Assembly (NCBI GenBank): GCA_964596165.1
Contig: CAZQTW010000031.1
Location: forward strand, 1 to 64,000
Length of the DNA stretch: 64,000 nt
Reading direction: 5' to 3'
Origin: CAYUQT01 sp964596165
GTDB lineage: Bacteria > Planctomycetota > Phycisphaerae > UBA1845 > JAFGLZ01
Shown here: in pieces, positions 53,906 through 63,278 of the stretch
Layout of the letters: each line of letters begins with the position of its first letter
Position numbering within the stretch: the first letter of the stretch is position 1
Notes under the pieces: model-generated
What the model was told of the DNA's origin: nothing
The model's database searches: none
The model's input: only the letters and a program-made list of their open reading frames with translations
Program-made: the position numbers and the translations under genes

Positions 53906-54486
53906 GTGCGAGTCGACTATTCGAGGTGCGTTGGCACGGTCGGGGCGGACAGGGTACGGTCACCGCTGCCCGTTTGCTCTGCACCGCCGCCTATCAGGGC
54001 GGGCGGGGGATGCGAGGCGTCCAAGCCATCCCCTTCTTCGGCGCCGAACGGCGGGGATCGCCTGTGCGAGCGTTCAACCGCATCAGCAGCGAGCCGGTAC
54101 GACTCTGGTCGATGATCCGGCGGCCCGACGTAGTCGTGGTGATCGATCCACAGGCAATGGTCCGTTCGCCCCAGGACATCCTCGAGGGCCTCAAGCCGGG
54201 CGGCCGATTGGTCGTCAATTGCGGTAATGAACCGCCGGACATCAACGGACGGACCGACCTGGAGGTCTGGACGGTCGACGCCACGGGCGTCTCGCTCGAA
54301 CTCGGCCTTCAGGCCGGTGCCGATCTGATCCTGAACAGCCCGATGCTCGGCGCGCTGGCCCGCGCGGTCCCCGAGATGGTCACGCTCGACCAGGTCACGT
54401 CGGCCCTGAAAGCCGAATTCGGCCGTCGGGCGGAGCTGAACTGCAAGGCGGCGGAACTGGCCTACGAACGGTGCCGACGGAAGTAG
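53902..54486 (+). CDS. 2-oxoacid:ferredoxin oxidoreductase, gamma subunit (PorC-like)
   Basis: 194 residues. EVRWHGRGGQGTVTAARLL and IPFFGAERRGSPVRAF are the conserved gamma-chain motifs. It is the structural gamma domain of the complex. Start ATG overlaps the beta-chain stop by 4 nt (ATGA). A gap of 196 nt separates it from the ferredoxin gene, holding a GGCCGGA/TCCGGCC hairpin near 54577-54591 and no gene. Confidence 0.95.
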   Translation: MSASRLFEVRWHGRGGQGTVTAARLLCTAAYQGGRGMRGVQAIPFFGAERRGSPVRAFNRISSEPVRLWSMIRRPDVVVVIDPQAMVRSPQDILEGLKPGGRLVVNCGNEPPDINGRTDLEVWTVDATGVSLELGLQAGADLILNSPMLGALARAVPEMVTLDQVTSALKAEFGRRAELNCKAAELAYERCRRK

Positions 54487-54682
54487 CCGTCGGCGTTCAG
54501 CTCCAGGCCAATGGGCGATTAGCCGCGACAGCTCGAGCCCTTGCCCGATTGCGGCGGCCTGCCTCTGGCGGGCCGGACTCCGGCCGGCGAGGGCGTCGGC
54601 CGCCGCACACAAGTGTGAAACGCCACGGCTCACGGAGATCGGTGGATTCCGGGCGGACGGTTGACGAAAAAGACGAGGGGCG

Positions 54683-55075
54683 ATGATGGCCAAGATTGAG
54701 AATCCCGACGAATACATGCGCGACCGCGCCTTCTATGAGCCGTGGCGCGAGGTGGATGAGACGACCGGCGCGAACGATCTCCCGGATGAGGCCGCTTCCG
54801 TGCCCGACCGGGCCTCCCTGGGGCCGACGGGCGATTGGCGCGTCACACGACCGGTCATGCCCAACGATCCCTCCCAGTGTTCACGCTGCTGCCAGTGCTG
54901 GATGATGTGCCCCGAGGGCGTGATCACACTCGATGACGACCGATTGCCCCACATCGATTACGAGTACTGCAAAGGCTGCATGATCTGCGCCGAGGTGTGC
55001 CCCCGTCACTGCATCACTGAAATCCGCGAAACCGAGAGCATCGGCGAGCAACCCCCTCCCATCCCCACACCGTAG
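54683..55075 (+). CDS. 2-oxoacid:ferredoxin oxidoreductase, delta/ferredoxin subunit (PorD-like)
   Basis: 130 residues. Two [4Fe-4S] motifs are visible: CSRCCQCWMMCP (CxxCxxCxxxCP, with one extra Cys) and CKGCMICAEVCP. The N-terminal 65 residues are acidic and proline-containing, longer than in most delta chains. It passes electrons from the complex to soluble ferredoxin. It is last in the order alpha-beta-gamma-delta, while many por operons are gamma-delta-alpha-beta. It is convergent with the BatA-like gene. Confidence 0.92.
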   Translation: MMAKIENPDEYMRDRAFYEPWREVDETTGANDLPDEAASVPDRASLGPTGDWRVTRPVMPNDPSQCSRCCQCWMMCPEGVITLDDDRLPHIDYEYCKGCMICAEVCPRHCITEIRETESIGEQPPPIPTP

Positions 55076-55220
55076 GACTACACCGGCGGGTTCTCGCATT
55101 CCACGATCGGCTGTCTCCGCCGGCTCCATGGCCTCTCCGTGGCGGCCTGCGCCTCGCGGGTCGAAGTGTGGCCGCCGGGAACGCCGGCCGCTCGTCTAGA
55201 GCGTGAACCGCTCGGCCGAA

Positions 55221-57398
55221 TCATGGCCGTTCGGTCTCAGGCTGTCGGTAAAAGCGATTGCTTAGGAAGCTCTCGGCGATCAGTAGGCCCAGCAGCGTCA
55301 AGGCCAGCCAGACGGACAGGTCGCGCGACGTCCCGCCCGCCATTCGTCCGCCCGTCAACGCATCCGGCTCGCGCATGACTTCGATTGTTCCCGGCGCAAA
55401 GCGGGATTCAATATCACTGGGGCTCAATCGATCCAATTGCGACTCGTCGGCCGGCGTATTGACGGAGTAGCCCAACTCGTCCGCCCGGGTCCCGCCGTCG
55501 GCCACGATGCGGTAGTGCCCGCACCGGTCCGTGATCGCCGCAACCGTGTCGACGGTCGCCTCAACGACAGCCGGCCACGATTGACGGCGCGTCGGAGAGG
55601 TAATCGTCATGGCACGGATCGAGGCCGCTTGTGAACTGGCGGCGGAACCCCGCACGAACAGCCGGGCCTCCTGGCCGATCCGCAAGTTGCTTGCCGGGGT
55701 CGTCTGGGGAAGCGATTCCGCGACCAGGGTGTTCAGCAAGACCAGAAGCGGACCGGCATCGACCGCCCAATCGCCCCAATCACGCTGCGGTGAAATCGCC
55801 AACACCACGGACGTGCCCCGTCCGACGCGGCGCACCACAATGGCCGGTGAACCGTCGCTGAGGCGCGCAATGACACTTCCGCCCCCCAACGGCGCGCCGA
55901 ATCTCACGTAGCGCCGAACCGCCGGCTCGGAAAGCGACAGGCCGGTGCCGTCCTGGAACCGCCCAAGCAAAGCATGCGGCCTGTCCGGAGGGGCTATGTA
56001 CACGGGTTCCAACGGGGCGACGACCTCGACGGGCAGCGCGGCCAGCACCGATTGACCCGCCTGGTAGCCCGCCGGATTCATCGCCGGACCCGGAACGACG
56101 ATCAGCCAGCCGCCTGCCGTCACGTAATCGGCCAGCCCTGCGAAGGCCGACGGCGAGATGGACGGAACGTCGACCAGGAGAATCGCCGAGTAAGGCGGCG
56201 TATTCTTCAGACCGGCCAGTTCCCCTCCCGCGACTTGCGTGAGGCCGATCCGCCGGCGATCGGCCGGCAGGTCCGCCGGTGCGAGCATCGCCGACACCAC
56301 GGCGGCCACCTCGCTGTCCGCGCCGGCAACCACCGCCACGGTCGGCGGCCGGCCCACATACACACTGAAGTACCGCACGTTGTCGATGTCCAGCGGGTCC
56401 TCAGGGTAGATCCGAATCTCGCCTTGGTGGAGCCCGGGCGCCAAGTCAACCAGCCGGACGACCTGCGAACCGACCTGACGCGGCTGGAACGTCAGCCCAT
56501 CGAGGCGCCATCGCGGCTTTGCGTCGATCAACACTTCGGCGTCGCGCCGGCCGGCGCTCTGGCCGGCTTGGATGCCGAAACGGATCTGAACCGGCGTGCC
56601 CACGGGCACGGGGCGCTCGGGCACTGCCGGATCGAGCAGGGCAAAATTCGCGTTCGTTTCGACGCCCACGTCCACACAGAAGACCCGCACCTGATTCCGG
56701 CCGGCGAACGCCCCGGTGGGAGTGTCTCGCCAGGATTGTCGGGTCAGGTCGTTAAAGACGTAAATTTCGCGCGTATCGAGCGACCCTTCGCCCAGCAGTT
56801 CGTAGGCCCTCTCCAGCATCGGACCGACCGGACGATCGTGCTGACCGACTTCGAGCTGCTCGACCTGCGATCGGATATAGGGAATATCCGGACTGAGGCG
56901 CGCCAATCCCATCGGCGCCGAACCGGTCAGCATCGTCAGCCGCGAACCCGGCGGAAATCGCTGCTGGTCACGCAGCAGCCGGACGGCCAGCTCGCGGGCC
57001 TGCTCGAACCGACTGACGTTTTGACTCCGATAGTCCATGCTGGCCGAGTCGTCCATGCAGAAGACGGCCTCGACGGGCTTTCTCGTCGCCACGGGCAGAG
57101 CCGCCGATTCCAGCGTCGGACGCGCCAGCATCAGGACCAGCAGCAGGATCGCCAGCATGCGCAACAACAGCAACAGCAGTTGCTTCAGCCGGTGTCGTGC
57201 CTGTGTCTGCTGATGGGTCTTCAGGACGAATTGAAGCGTCGGTAGCGGGACGCGCTGCGGCTTGCTTCGCATCATCAGGTGGATCAGAACGGGGCCGAGC
57301 GCGGCCACCGCGCCCCACAACATCGCCGGGGCCGCGAATGTCACGGGACCCAGCATCCACTGTGCGATCACCGGAACGTCGACGGTGCCCGTAGACAC
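55221..57398 (-). CDS. BatA-like membrane protein with vWA domain
   Basis: 725 residues from a GTG start. The BatA N-terminal region has two membrane helices with LRMLAILLLVLMLARP, typical of planctomycete homologues, followed by a vWA domain beginning FCMDDSASMDYR, a MIDAS DxSxS. The middle is large and partly beta rich (about residues 250-690), and a membrane helix (WLALTLLGLLIAESF) ends the chain. Such proteins form complexes with MoxR and DUF58 proteins in the inner membrane. The DUF58 protein at 10274-11194 could be a partner, but they are 44 kb apart. GAGGGTGG lies 6 nt before the GTG. Confidence 0.85.
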   Translation of the reverse strand: MSTGTVDVPVIAQWMLGPVTFAAPAMLWGAVAALGPVLIHLMMRSKPQRVPLPTLQFVLKTHQQTQARHRLKQLLLLLLRMLAILLLVLMLARPTLESAALPVATRKPVEAVFCMDDSASMDYRSQNVSRFEQARELAVRLLRDQQRFPPGSRLTMLTGSAPMGLARLSPDIPYIRSQVEQLEVGQHDRPVGPMLERAYELLGEGSLDTREIYVFNDLTRQSWRDTPTGAFAGRNQVRVFCVDVGVETNANFALLDPAVPERPVPVGTPVQIRFGIQAGQSAGRRDAEVLIDAKPRWRLDGLTFQPRQVGSQVVRLVDLAPGLHQGEIRIYPEDPLDIDNVRYFSVYVGRPPTVAVVAGADSEVAAVVSAMLAPADLPADRRRIGLTQVAGGELAGLKNTPPYSAILLVDVPSISPSAFAGLADYVTAGGWLIVVPGPAMNPAGYQAGQSVLAALPVEVVAPLEPVYIAPPDRPHALLGRFQDGTGLSLSEPAVRRYVRFGAPLGGGSVIARLSDGSPAIVVRRVGRGTSVVLAISPQRDWGDWAVDAGPLLVLLNTLVAESLPQTTPASNLRIGQEARLFVRGSAASSQAASIRAMTITSPTRRQSWPAVVEATVDTVAAITDRCGHYRIVADGGTRADELGYSVNTPADESQLDRLSPSDIESRFAPGTIEVMREPDALTGGRMAGGTSRDLSVWLALTLLGLLIAESFLSNRFYRQPETERP

Positions 57399-57463
57399 GA
57401 TGGCCCACCCTCATCCGTCAAACCCACGGCGCCATGCCGCCCGAAGCCGGCCGACGCATCTTC

Positions 57464-58177
57464 TCATACGCGTCTCCAAATGGCCAAGACGCGATCCAGA
57501 CGCTCGCCCCGAACATACAGCCGATAGCCGTACCTGATGCCTTCGCCGTAGCCCATCCGCTGAATCTGCTTCAACTGCGGCGCGGTGATTCCTTCCAACG
57601 TCCGCGGCGTGACGTAGCATACGACGTGCCCACCCGACCTCACGAGCAACCGAGCCTCCCTCAGATTCGCCGGCGGCTCGTCAACCGCACGAAAGGAAAC
57701 CGCATCAAAGCGCTCCGGAAGCGCGCTCAATTCATGAGCGCGAACACCCATCGCTCGCAGGTTCACGAGGCCAAGCTCGGCAATGACCTCGGCCAGGAAC
57801 GTCGCCTTCTTCTGGGTACCGTCGATGGCCAGAATGGGCCAGCTCGGGCAGCAGATGGCCAGCGGAACGGACGGAAACCCTGCCCCGGTGCCGACATCCA
57901 GCAGCCGGATCGGATCGGAAAACACCTCCCGGGCCCATGGCACCAACGCCAACGAGTCGGCATAATGTTTGACGGCCGCCTCGGCCGGCGAGGTGATTCG
58001 CGTGAGATTCATCCGTCGGTTGATCTGAAGTACCAGGCCGAAGTGACGCCACATGAGATCGATCTGATCGTCGGACAGTGACAGGTCGAGCTCCCGGCAC
58101 CCGGCGAGCAGGGCTTCAACAAAGTCGGCCTTTGTCGGATCCGTGTCGGGACCATGTGTCGCCATGGAGGCGATCAT
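57464..58177 (-). CDS. rsmG: 16S rRNA (guanine(527)-N(7))-methyltransferase
   Basis: 237 residues. LLDVGTGAGFPSVPLAI is the SAM-binding motif of RsmG (GidB); ITSPAEAAVKHYADSLAL, ILAIDGTQKKATFLAEV and SFRAVDEP are further family blocks. The enzyme methylates G527 of 16S rRNA at N7. ATG codons at 58177 and 58165 are both possible; neither has a strong ribosome site. It is divergent from the DUF1015 gene 51 nt away. Confidence 0.95.
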   Translation of the reverse strand: MIASMATHGPDTDPTKADFVEALLAGCRELDLSLSDDQIDLMWRHFGLVLQINRRMNLTRITSPAEAAVKHYADSLALVPWAREVFSDPIRLLDVGTGAGFPSVPLAICCPSWPILAIDGTQKKATFLAEVIAELGLVNLRAMGVRAHELSALPERFDAVSFRAVDEPPANLREARLLVRSGGHVVCYVTPRTLEGITAPQLKQIQRMGYGEGIRYGYRLYVRGERLDRVLAIWRRV

Positions 58178-58228
58178 ATCCCGGACGAAATGGCCTGACC
58201 ACACTCCGGACAAGGAGGTTAAGTATTC

Positions 58229-59512
58229 ATGGCTCGGATCGCCCCGTTTCGTGGCATACGATACGACGCCCGCCGGTTTCCCGACGGCGATCTGTCGTCG
58301 GTCATCGCACCCCCCTACGACGTGCTGGGGCAGTCGGATCGAGAGCGGCTGATCGCCGGGAGCGAACGCAACATCGTCGTCATCGATTTGCCCCACATGC
58401 CGCCGGGATTCGCCGGTCCGCCGGAGTCGTACGCCGGCGCCGCCAAGACGCTGAGTACGTGGATCGCCGACGGAACCTTGATCCGCGAGAACCGGCCCGC
58501 CCTGTATGTCTACCACCAGCGCTTCAACCACGGCGGCCGGCGCGTGACGCGAAAGATGTTCTTTGCCCGATTGCGGCTTGAGCCGTTCGGAACAGGGTCG
58601 GTCTTTCCGCACGAACAGACGTTCAGCGGCCCGAAAGAAGACCGCCTCATGTTGACCCGCGCAACGCAATGCAACCTGTCGCCGATCTTCGGACTCTACT
58701 CCGACGCCGCGAACGAGGTCTCGACCATCCTCGACATGTCCCGACGCGAGCCGACGTGCCATGGAGTACTCGAAGGCATCGAAAGCCGGATGTGGGTCGT
58801 TGACGACGCCGCGGTCATTGCACGCGTCACCAAGGCGATGGCCGACCGCGAAGTCTTCATCGCCGACGGCCACCACCGGTACGGTACGTCGCTCATGTAT
58901 CGTGACGAAAGGGTCGCCAAGGAAGGACCATTTCCTGAGGAACACCCGGTCAACCACGTCCTCGTCGTCTTCTGCGCCATGGAAGACGACGGCCTGATCA
59001 TCCTGCCCACGCACCGGCTGCTGGTGAACCTTTCCGCGGATCGGGTCCTGACGGCCTTGCAATCGGCTGAGGGCATCCGCGTCGAACCGACCCCGACCTC
59101 CCAAGACGCGTTGGACCCGCTCCCGCCGGGCCGGTTTCGACTCTACGACGGAAAGAAGGGCGAGGTCTGGACATTCCAGGCCGATGTAACCTCCGTGATG
59201 GAGCGATTGGCCCCCGATCGCTCCGAGGCGTGGCGGCGGCTCGATGTCGCCGTGCTGCAGCGATACCTAATCGACGAGGTCGTGCGACCGCTCGTGCCGA
59301 GCGGGCAGGAACTGGAGATCCGATACATCAAGGACACGCAGGACGGTCGGCGGCAGGCCCGCGAGAAAGGCGGGGTCCAATTGGAGTTGCCCGCCACGTC
59401 GCTGGCGGACATGCGCGACGTCTGCCGCGCCGGCGAGCTAATGCCCCAGAAAAGCACCTACTTCTACCCCAAGCCGGCGACGGGCATCATCATCAATCCA
59501 TTGAGCGAATGA
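58229..59512 (+). CDS. DUF1015 family protein (SerK-like)
   Basis: 427 residues, the usual DUF1015 length. ARIAPFRGIRYD, VIAPPYDVLG, GPKEDRL and ADGHHRYGTSLMY are signature blocks; GHHRY belongs to the ParB/sulfiredoxin-like nucleotide site that serine kinase SerK and SbnI share with this family. A role in free-serine phosphorylation is possible from the family relation, not shown. AAGGAGG (58212-58218) lies 10 nt before the ATG. The end overlaps the opposite-strand gene at 59438 by 75 nt. Confidence 0.9.
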   Translation: MARIAPFRGIRYDARRFPDGDLSSVIAPPYDVLGQSDRERLIAGSERNIVVIDLPHMPPGFAGPPESYAGAAKTLSTWIADGTLIRENRPALYVYHQRFNHGGRRVTRKMFFARLRLEPFGTGSVFPHEQTFSGPKEDRLMLTRATQCNLSPIFGLYSDAANEVSTILDMSRREPTCHGVLEGIESRMWVVDDAAVIARVTKAMADREVFIADGHHRYGTSLMYRDERVAKEGPFPEEHPVNHVLVVFCAMEDDGLIILPTHRLLVNLSADRVLTALQSAEGIRVEPTPTSQDALDPLPPGRFRLYDGKKGEVWTFQADVTSVMERLAPDRSEAWRRLDVAVLQRYLIDEVVRPLVPSGQELEIRYIKDTQDGRRQAREKGGVQLELPATSLADMRDVCRAGELMPQKSTYFYPKPATGIIINPLSE

Positions 59513-59890
59513 CTCGCCTTGGGTGAATGTGCGTCCTGTGGCGCGCACGTTTGATAGAATCCTATCGATCAACTTGCCGAGGGTCCACGTGTATTGGTTT
59601 TTGCCCATCGTGTAGTCAGGCGGCAGGTGGAACGTATCTTCCAGGACGAGCCACGCCTCCGCGTTTCTCAGGTCCACGGTGGGATCGAAGAAGAGGATCT
59701 CGCAGGGATCTTCTGGTAGGTAGACGCGGTTCGGCCAGAAGAGGTATTCCTGGATGATGCCCGACACCGTATCTCGCACCCTAAGCCTCTCGGGATCTCG
59801 GCCCCAGACCTCCAGGCAATCGGCGGTCCTCATTTCAAGCTGCTTGCGGATATGTCGGATGGTTCGCGCACCCGGACCAAGCGGCGGCAC
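59438..59890 (-). CDS. Hypothetical protein
   Basis: 150 residues from a GTG start, or 131 from an ATG at 59833. The sequence reads as real protein from about residue 20 to 115 (TADCLEVWGRDPERLRV and VEDTFHLPPDY-like stretch), with no recognised domain. Its last 25 codons run antisense to the end of the DUF1015 gene, so the C-terminus may be accidental. No strong ribosome site. Position next to a PIN-toxin pair suggests an accessory gene. Confidence 0.4.
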   Translation of the reverse strand: MPPLGPGARTIRHIRKQLEMRTADCLEVWGRDPERLRVRDTVSGIIQEYLFWPNRVYLPEDPCEILFFDPTVDLRNAEAWLVLEDTFHLPPDYTMGKNQYTWTLGKLIDRILSNVRATGRTFTQGESFAQWIDDDARRRLGVEVGAFLGH

Positions 59891-60019
59891 AAGGAGGTCT
59901 AGAATTCACTCGACCGCACTTGCGCGGCTGAACCACTCGGGCCAATGGAGCGGATCCAATGTCATTGCACGGCCTCGGCCGGAAGAGGTGGGTTCCATAA
60001 CGTCAGGTATCTTGTGGGC

Positions 60020-60424
60020 CTACCAAACCACTGGCACCAATTCGCTTGACTGTATCGACTGGTCGGCGGTGAGGATAGCGACGGGCTCGCCCAGCGCGGC
60101 AAGCTCCAGTGCGGTGGCCACGATCAGGCGATCGTGCATTTCCATGTCGCCTCGGATCGTAAGGTAGCGATCAAACACCTCACGATTGAAGAGCACAATG
60201 CTTATCCGCGGATCGGCGTCCACATCGGCCAGCAAGTCGGCAACCGAAGGGATGGAGGACCGGCCATGTTCCACTATCCAGCACGCCTCAGCCAAAACAA
60301 TGATTGGAAGGAACAGCGCGGTTTCAGGGTCCTTCATGATCCCGCGTGCGCGGTCTTCAAGGCGAGGATTGCCCTCCAAGTGCCAGACCAGTGCGTGCGT
60401 GTCTACTACGTACTTAGCCGACAT
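60020..60424 (-). CDS. PIN-domain toxin (VapC family)
   Basis: 134 residues. YVVDTHALVWHLEGN (first acid), IIVLAEACWIVE (Glu) and MHDRLIVATALEL (later acid) show the PIN RNase site. The start at 60424 overlaps the antitoxin gene by 11 nt, so they are cotranslated. A start at 60442 is also open. Confidence 0.9.
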   Translation of the reverse strand: MSAKYVVDTHALVWHLEGNPRLEDRARGIMKDPETALFLPIIVLAEACWIVEHGRSSIPSVADLLADVDADPRISIVLFNREVFDRYLTIRGDMEMHDRLIVATALELAALGEPVAILTADQSIQSSELVPVVW

Positions 60425-60644
60425 CGCTCTCGTCTTCACCATGCCACTCTGCAATCTTGAAATCCTCTTCTGTGGACATGCGCCCCATGTTCTTGTACTT
60501 GCCCCATTGGAGGTACTTGGGTTCGGTGGGGCCTCGACGATCCTGGATGAGGATGACGCGGACAGGGCCCTCTTGGATTCCTGTCGGTTGCTCGAGGAGC
60601 TCGATCATGCCCTTCTTGTAGATGCCCGCAATACCCGCCGGCAT
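60414..60644 (-). CDS. Antitoxin of VapC pair, DUF104/AF2212-like
   Basis: 76 residues. AGIYKKGMIELLEQPTGIQE and GPVRVILIQ look like the small beta-barrel of DUF104-type antitoxins; the C-terminal acidic part (STEEDFKIAEWHGEDESD) would hold the toxin. The ATG at 60644 is chosen because GGAGGT lies 6 nt upstream; an ATG at 60650 abuts that site and is less likely. Confidence 0.75.
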   Translation of the reverse strand: MPAGIAGIYKKGMIELLEQPTGIQEGPVRVILIQDRRGPTEPKYLQWGKYKNMGRMSTEEDFKIAEWHGEDESDVG

Positions 60645-60731
60645 GGCCATACCTCCGGGCCAATCGATCAGGATAGGCCTCGTAAGATTCTCAAGCTATC
60701 CGATTATAGCATGAAAGCCTCTTCTGCGGCG

Positions 60732-62996
60732 CTACCAGCCAATCGCCACTTCCGTAGGTGCCGGGCCGCCCCCGTGCTGGACCAGGGCCGTCTTGCTGCC
60801 CGCGTCCCATTCGACCTTATCGCACGGTTTGCCGGCCACGGTGACCGACTTGGGCTCCGCCGGGAGGAGCAGCCGGGTGCTGATCTGGACCCCATCGATT
60901 CCGGTGGTTGTATAGCGGAGGCCGCTGGGGGCAGGTATCCAGGACTCGATCCTCCCGGCTGAGGCCAGGGCGAGCGGAGGCTGGCCGACCACCGCGTCCA
61001 GATCCAGTAGGAATGCCTGTTTGCCCGGGCTGATGACGACCTCGGCTCGAACCGGCAAGGCGGCGTTGAAGAGGTCGACGAACCGCCCCGTCAATCGCAG
61101 AGCGTCGTTGCTGACCGATTCGTCGATACACGCGGCGATGACATACGGGCCGCGTCGGAGCACCAAATTGTTATTATCTACGCATTTAGAACGTTCGCCG
61201 ATGGCAAGGCGGACCTTTTCTGTTAAGATTTTAACGTTATCCGCAGACCGACTGAAGAACGCCGGATGCTTCCGGGAGATAATCACAAGCCCTTTGCCGC
61301 ACTTGTGTTGCCCCTCTTCAGCTTGCCGGGGCAGTCCCAGCGATTCGAACAGGTGTTCGCTGGGGGCACCGTACGTCCGTGGGGGTCTGTTCCACCACTC
61401 GCGGACCCGGTTGAACGGGTCGGTGTCGGCTCCGACGTAGATGAGGGAGCCGCCCGCCTGGACCCACTGGGCCAGGGCCCAATGGACCGTCGGCGTCAGC
61501 GGCTTCATGTATTCGTAGCTTAGCAGAAGGACCTTGTATCCGTCGAGGTAGCCGGGGAATCGGGCAATGTTGTCGAGCTGCACCGGACGGACGGGAATCC
61601 CCCGCTTGAGCAACGGCAACGCCAGCCCGTAGAACGCCGACCACTGATGGACCTCGGCCGACGTCGCGCGGGTGGGGTCGTTCTTGTCCGGCGCAACGCC
61701 CTCCTTGAACGCCGGATTCGCCCGCTGGAACATCCCCGAATCGGCCAGCAGGATGCCGACGCCCTCGGTCGTCTCCTGCCAGCGGACCTGCTCCTGCTTC
61801 ATGTCGCGAAGCTGGTTGAAGACGATCCCCAGAATTGTCGCGTAGTCCGGCGGAATGGGCTTGGCATCTTTGCTTCCATGCGGAAATCGGCCGTTAAACA
61901 CACGGTTGGGCCACGGGCAGACCTCGTAGTACCACACCTCGGGATGGAGCAGCGAGGCGACCAACGTACACAGATAGTTTCGCCGATAGTCGTCCCAATC
62001 GTGGCGCGGGTTGTCCTCGACCGGGTCGTGCAGGTACCACATCCGCCGGTCGGTACCGCGGACCAGTTCCTGCATGATGCCGTATTCCAGGAACGCCGTC
62101 TCGAACGTCCGTTCCTTGTGCACGCCCTGGTAGACATTGGGCGTTCGGGCGGTGCCCGTCCAGATCTGGGCGATGTAGCCGTCGATGCCCGGCAGGTCGA
62201 TCAGCGACGACTCGGGGCTCACGATCCGCCACTGCGTGTAGTTGATCAGGCTGTGTGTCGGGACGTAGAACCGCACCGGCCGGCCGTGCGTGGCCAGCGC
62301 GTATTCCTTCATCGCCGAGCAAAGCCGGTTGAGCGCCCGCTGGTAGAGGTAGTACTTGAGCTTGCTGGCGCGATACTGGGCGTCGCAACTGCTGTCGGGC
62401 CGCTGCCACGGCTCGTTGTAGTAGATCTGCCATTCGCGCTTGAACGCCTCGCTGTAGCCGCCGTCGGCCCAGAACTCCGGCTCTTCGAGATGGATCGCCA
62501 CCGCGCCGGCGTCGATCGCACGCTTGATGCCGGCTTGGAGGTAGTCGCTGAACGAAACCGCCGGGACCATGTAGGGCACCGTCGGCCCGTGGTTGATCGG
62601 CTTGCCCGCCGCGTTGACCTGGCCTTCGTCCCAGTGCTTACGACCGTCGAACTTGCCGTCGAGGTAATCCTGGTAACCGCCCCAGGCGACGCCGGTCATG
62701 ATCTGCGGGACATACCCGGCCTGGGTCCAGCGTTTGAGCCGATCACCAATGCCCGCGTCGACGCCGTAGGCCATCACAAAGTCGGTCCGCAAGTCGTATG
62801 TCGGCCCGTACGGCGCCGCTTCCTGAAAGCCGGTCCGCTCGAGCGAGCGGTCGGTGATGAGCATGGGCCGGGTTCGCGTGCCTGTCGAGCCGGCCGTTGC
62901 AGCAGAATCGGCCTCCTCCGCCCAAAGGTTCGTCCTCCCTGTCCCTGAAGCGACCGAGATCATTATCAGGTTGGCCAACCATCTGCTTGCGGTCAT
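60732..62996 (-). CDS. Secreted glycoside-hydrolase-like protein of unknown family
   Basis: 754 residues with an N-terminal signal (MTASRWLANLIMISVASG). A first domain of about 400 residues reads as a TIM barrel (MAYGVDAGIGDRLKRW, AGAVAIHLEEPEFWADGGY, GIDGYIAQIW), and then a GATase-like domain (GYKVLLLSYEYMKPL, AGGSLIYVGADTDPF) as in GH42-like enzymes. The acidic LEEPEFW is a plausible active-site strand, but I cannot name the family. The end is a beta domain. The frame runs to 63023; the ATG at 62996 begins the signal. Divergent from the wbpD-like gene. Confidence 0.75.
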   Translation of the reverse strand: MTASRWLANLIMISVASGTGRTNLWAEEADSAATAGSTGTRTRPMLITDRSLERTGFQEAAPYGPTYDLRTDFVMAYGVDAGIGDRLKRWTQAGYVPQIMTGVAWGGYQDYLDGKFDGRKHWDEGQVNAAGKPINHGPTVPYMVPAVSFSDYLQAGIKRAIDAGAVAIHLEEPEFWADGGYSEAFKREWQIYYNEPWQRPDSSCDAQYRASKLKYYLYQRALNRLCSAMKEYALATHGRPVRFYVPTHSLINYTQWRIVSPESSLIDLPGIDGYIAQIWTGTARTPNVYQGVHKERTFETAFLEYGIMQELVRGTDRRMWYLHDPVEDNPRHDWDDYRRNYLCTLVASLLHPEVWYYEVCPWPNRVFNGRFPHGSKDAKPIPPDYATILGIVFNQLRDMKQEQVRWQETTEGVGILLADSGMFQRANPAFKEGVAPDKNDPTRATSAEVHQWSAFYGLALPLLKRGIPVRPVQLDNIARFPGYLDGYKVLLLSYEYMKPLTPTVHWALAQWVQAGGSLIYVGADTDPFNRVREWWNRPPRTYGAPSEHLFESLGLPRQAEEGQHKCGKGLVIISRKHPAFFSRSADNVKILTEKVRLAIGERSKCVDNNNLVLRRGPYVIAACIDESVSNDALRLTGRFVDLFNAALPVRAEVVISPGKQAFLLDLDAVVGQPPLALASAGRIESWIPAPSGLRYTTTGIDGVQISTRLLLPAEPKSVTVAGKPCDKVEWDAGSKTALVQHGGGPAPTEVAIGW

Positions 62997-63278
62997 TGCG
63001 CGTCGCGCCTCCGAATGCTCCATGCCTCACCGGAATCCGGCCGATCCCCTTTGACGATCAAGAGGCATCCCCCCAAGAGCAGGGCCTTATCATAGCCGAA
63101 ACCCCGCCGCAGTGGAGCCGCCCGGGCTCCCGTGGCTTCGCCGGACAAAACCCGGGCCAATTTACGGATAGCCAACGACCAATGCGCCGGGTACGATGCT
63201 CCGAGTGTTGGAGGCGCATCTTCGACCCGTGTGTGAGGTCAAGACGCCTCGAAAGCGGCCATAAAGGCGCGACCGATC

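Noticed and set aside
54471..54686. 71-residue frame between gamma and ferredoxin genes
   Set aside because: Arg/Ala-rich, no ribosome site, starts inside the gamma gene; the gap is better read as a spacer with a hairpin.
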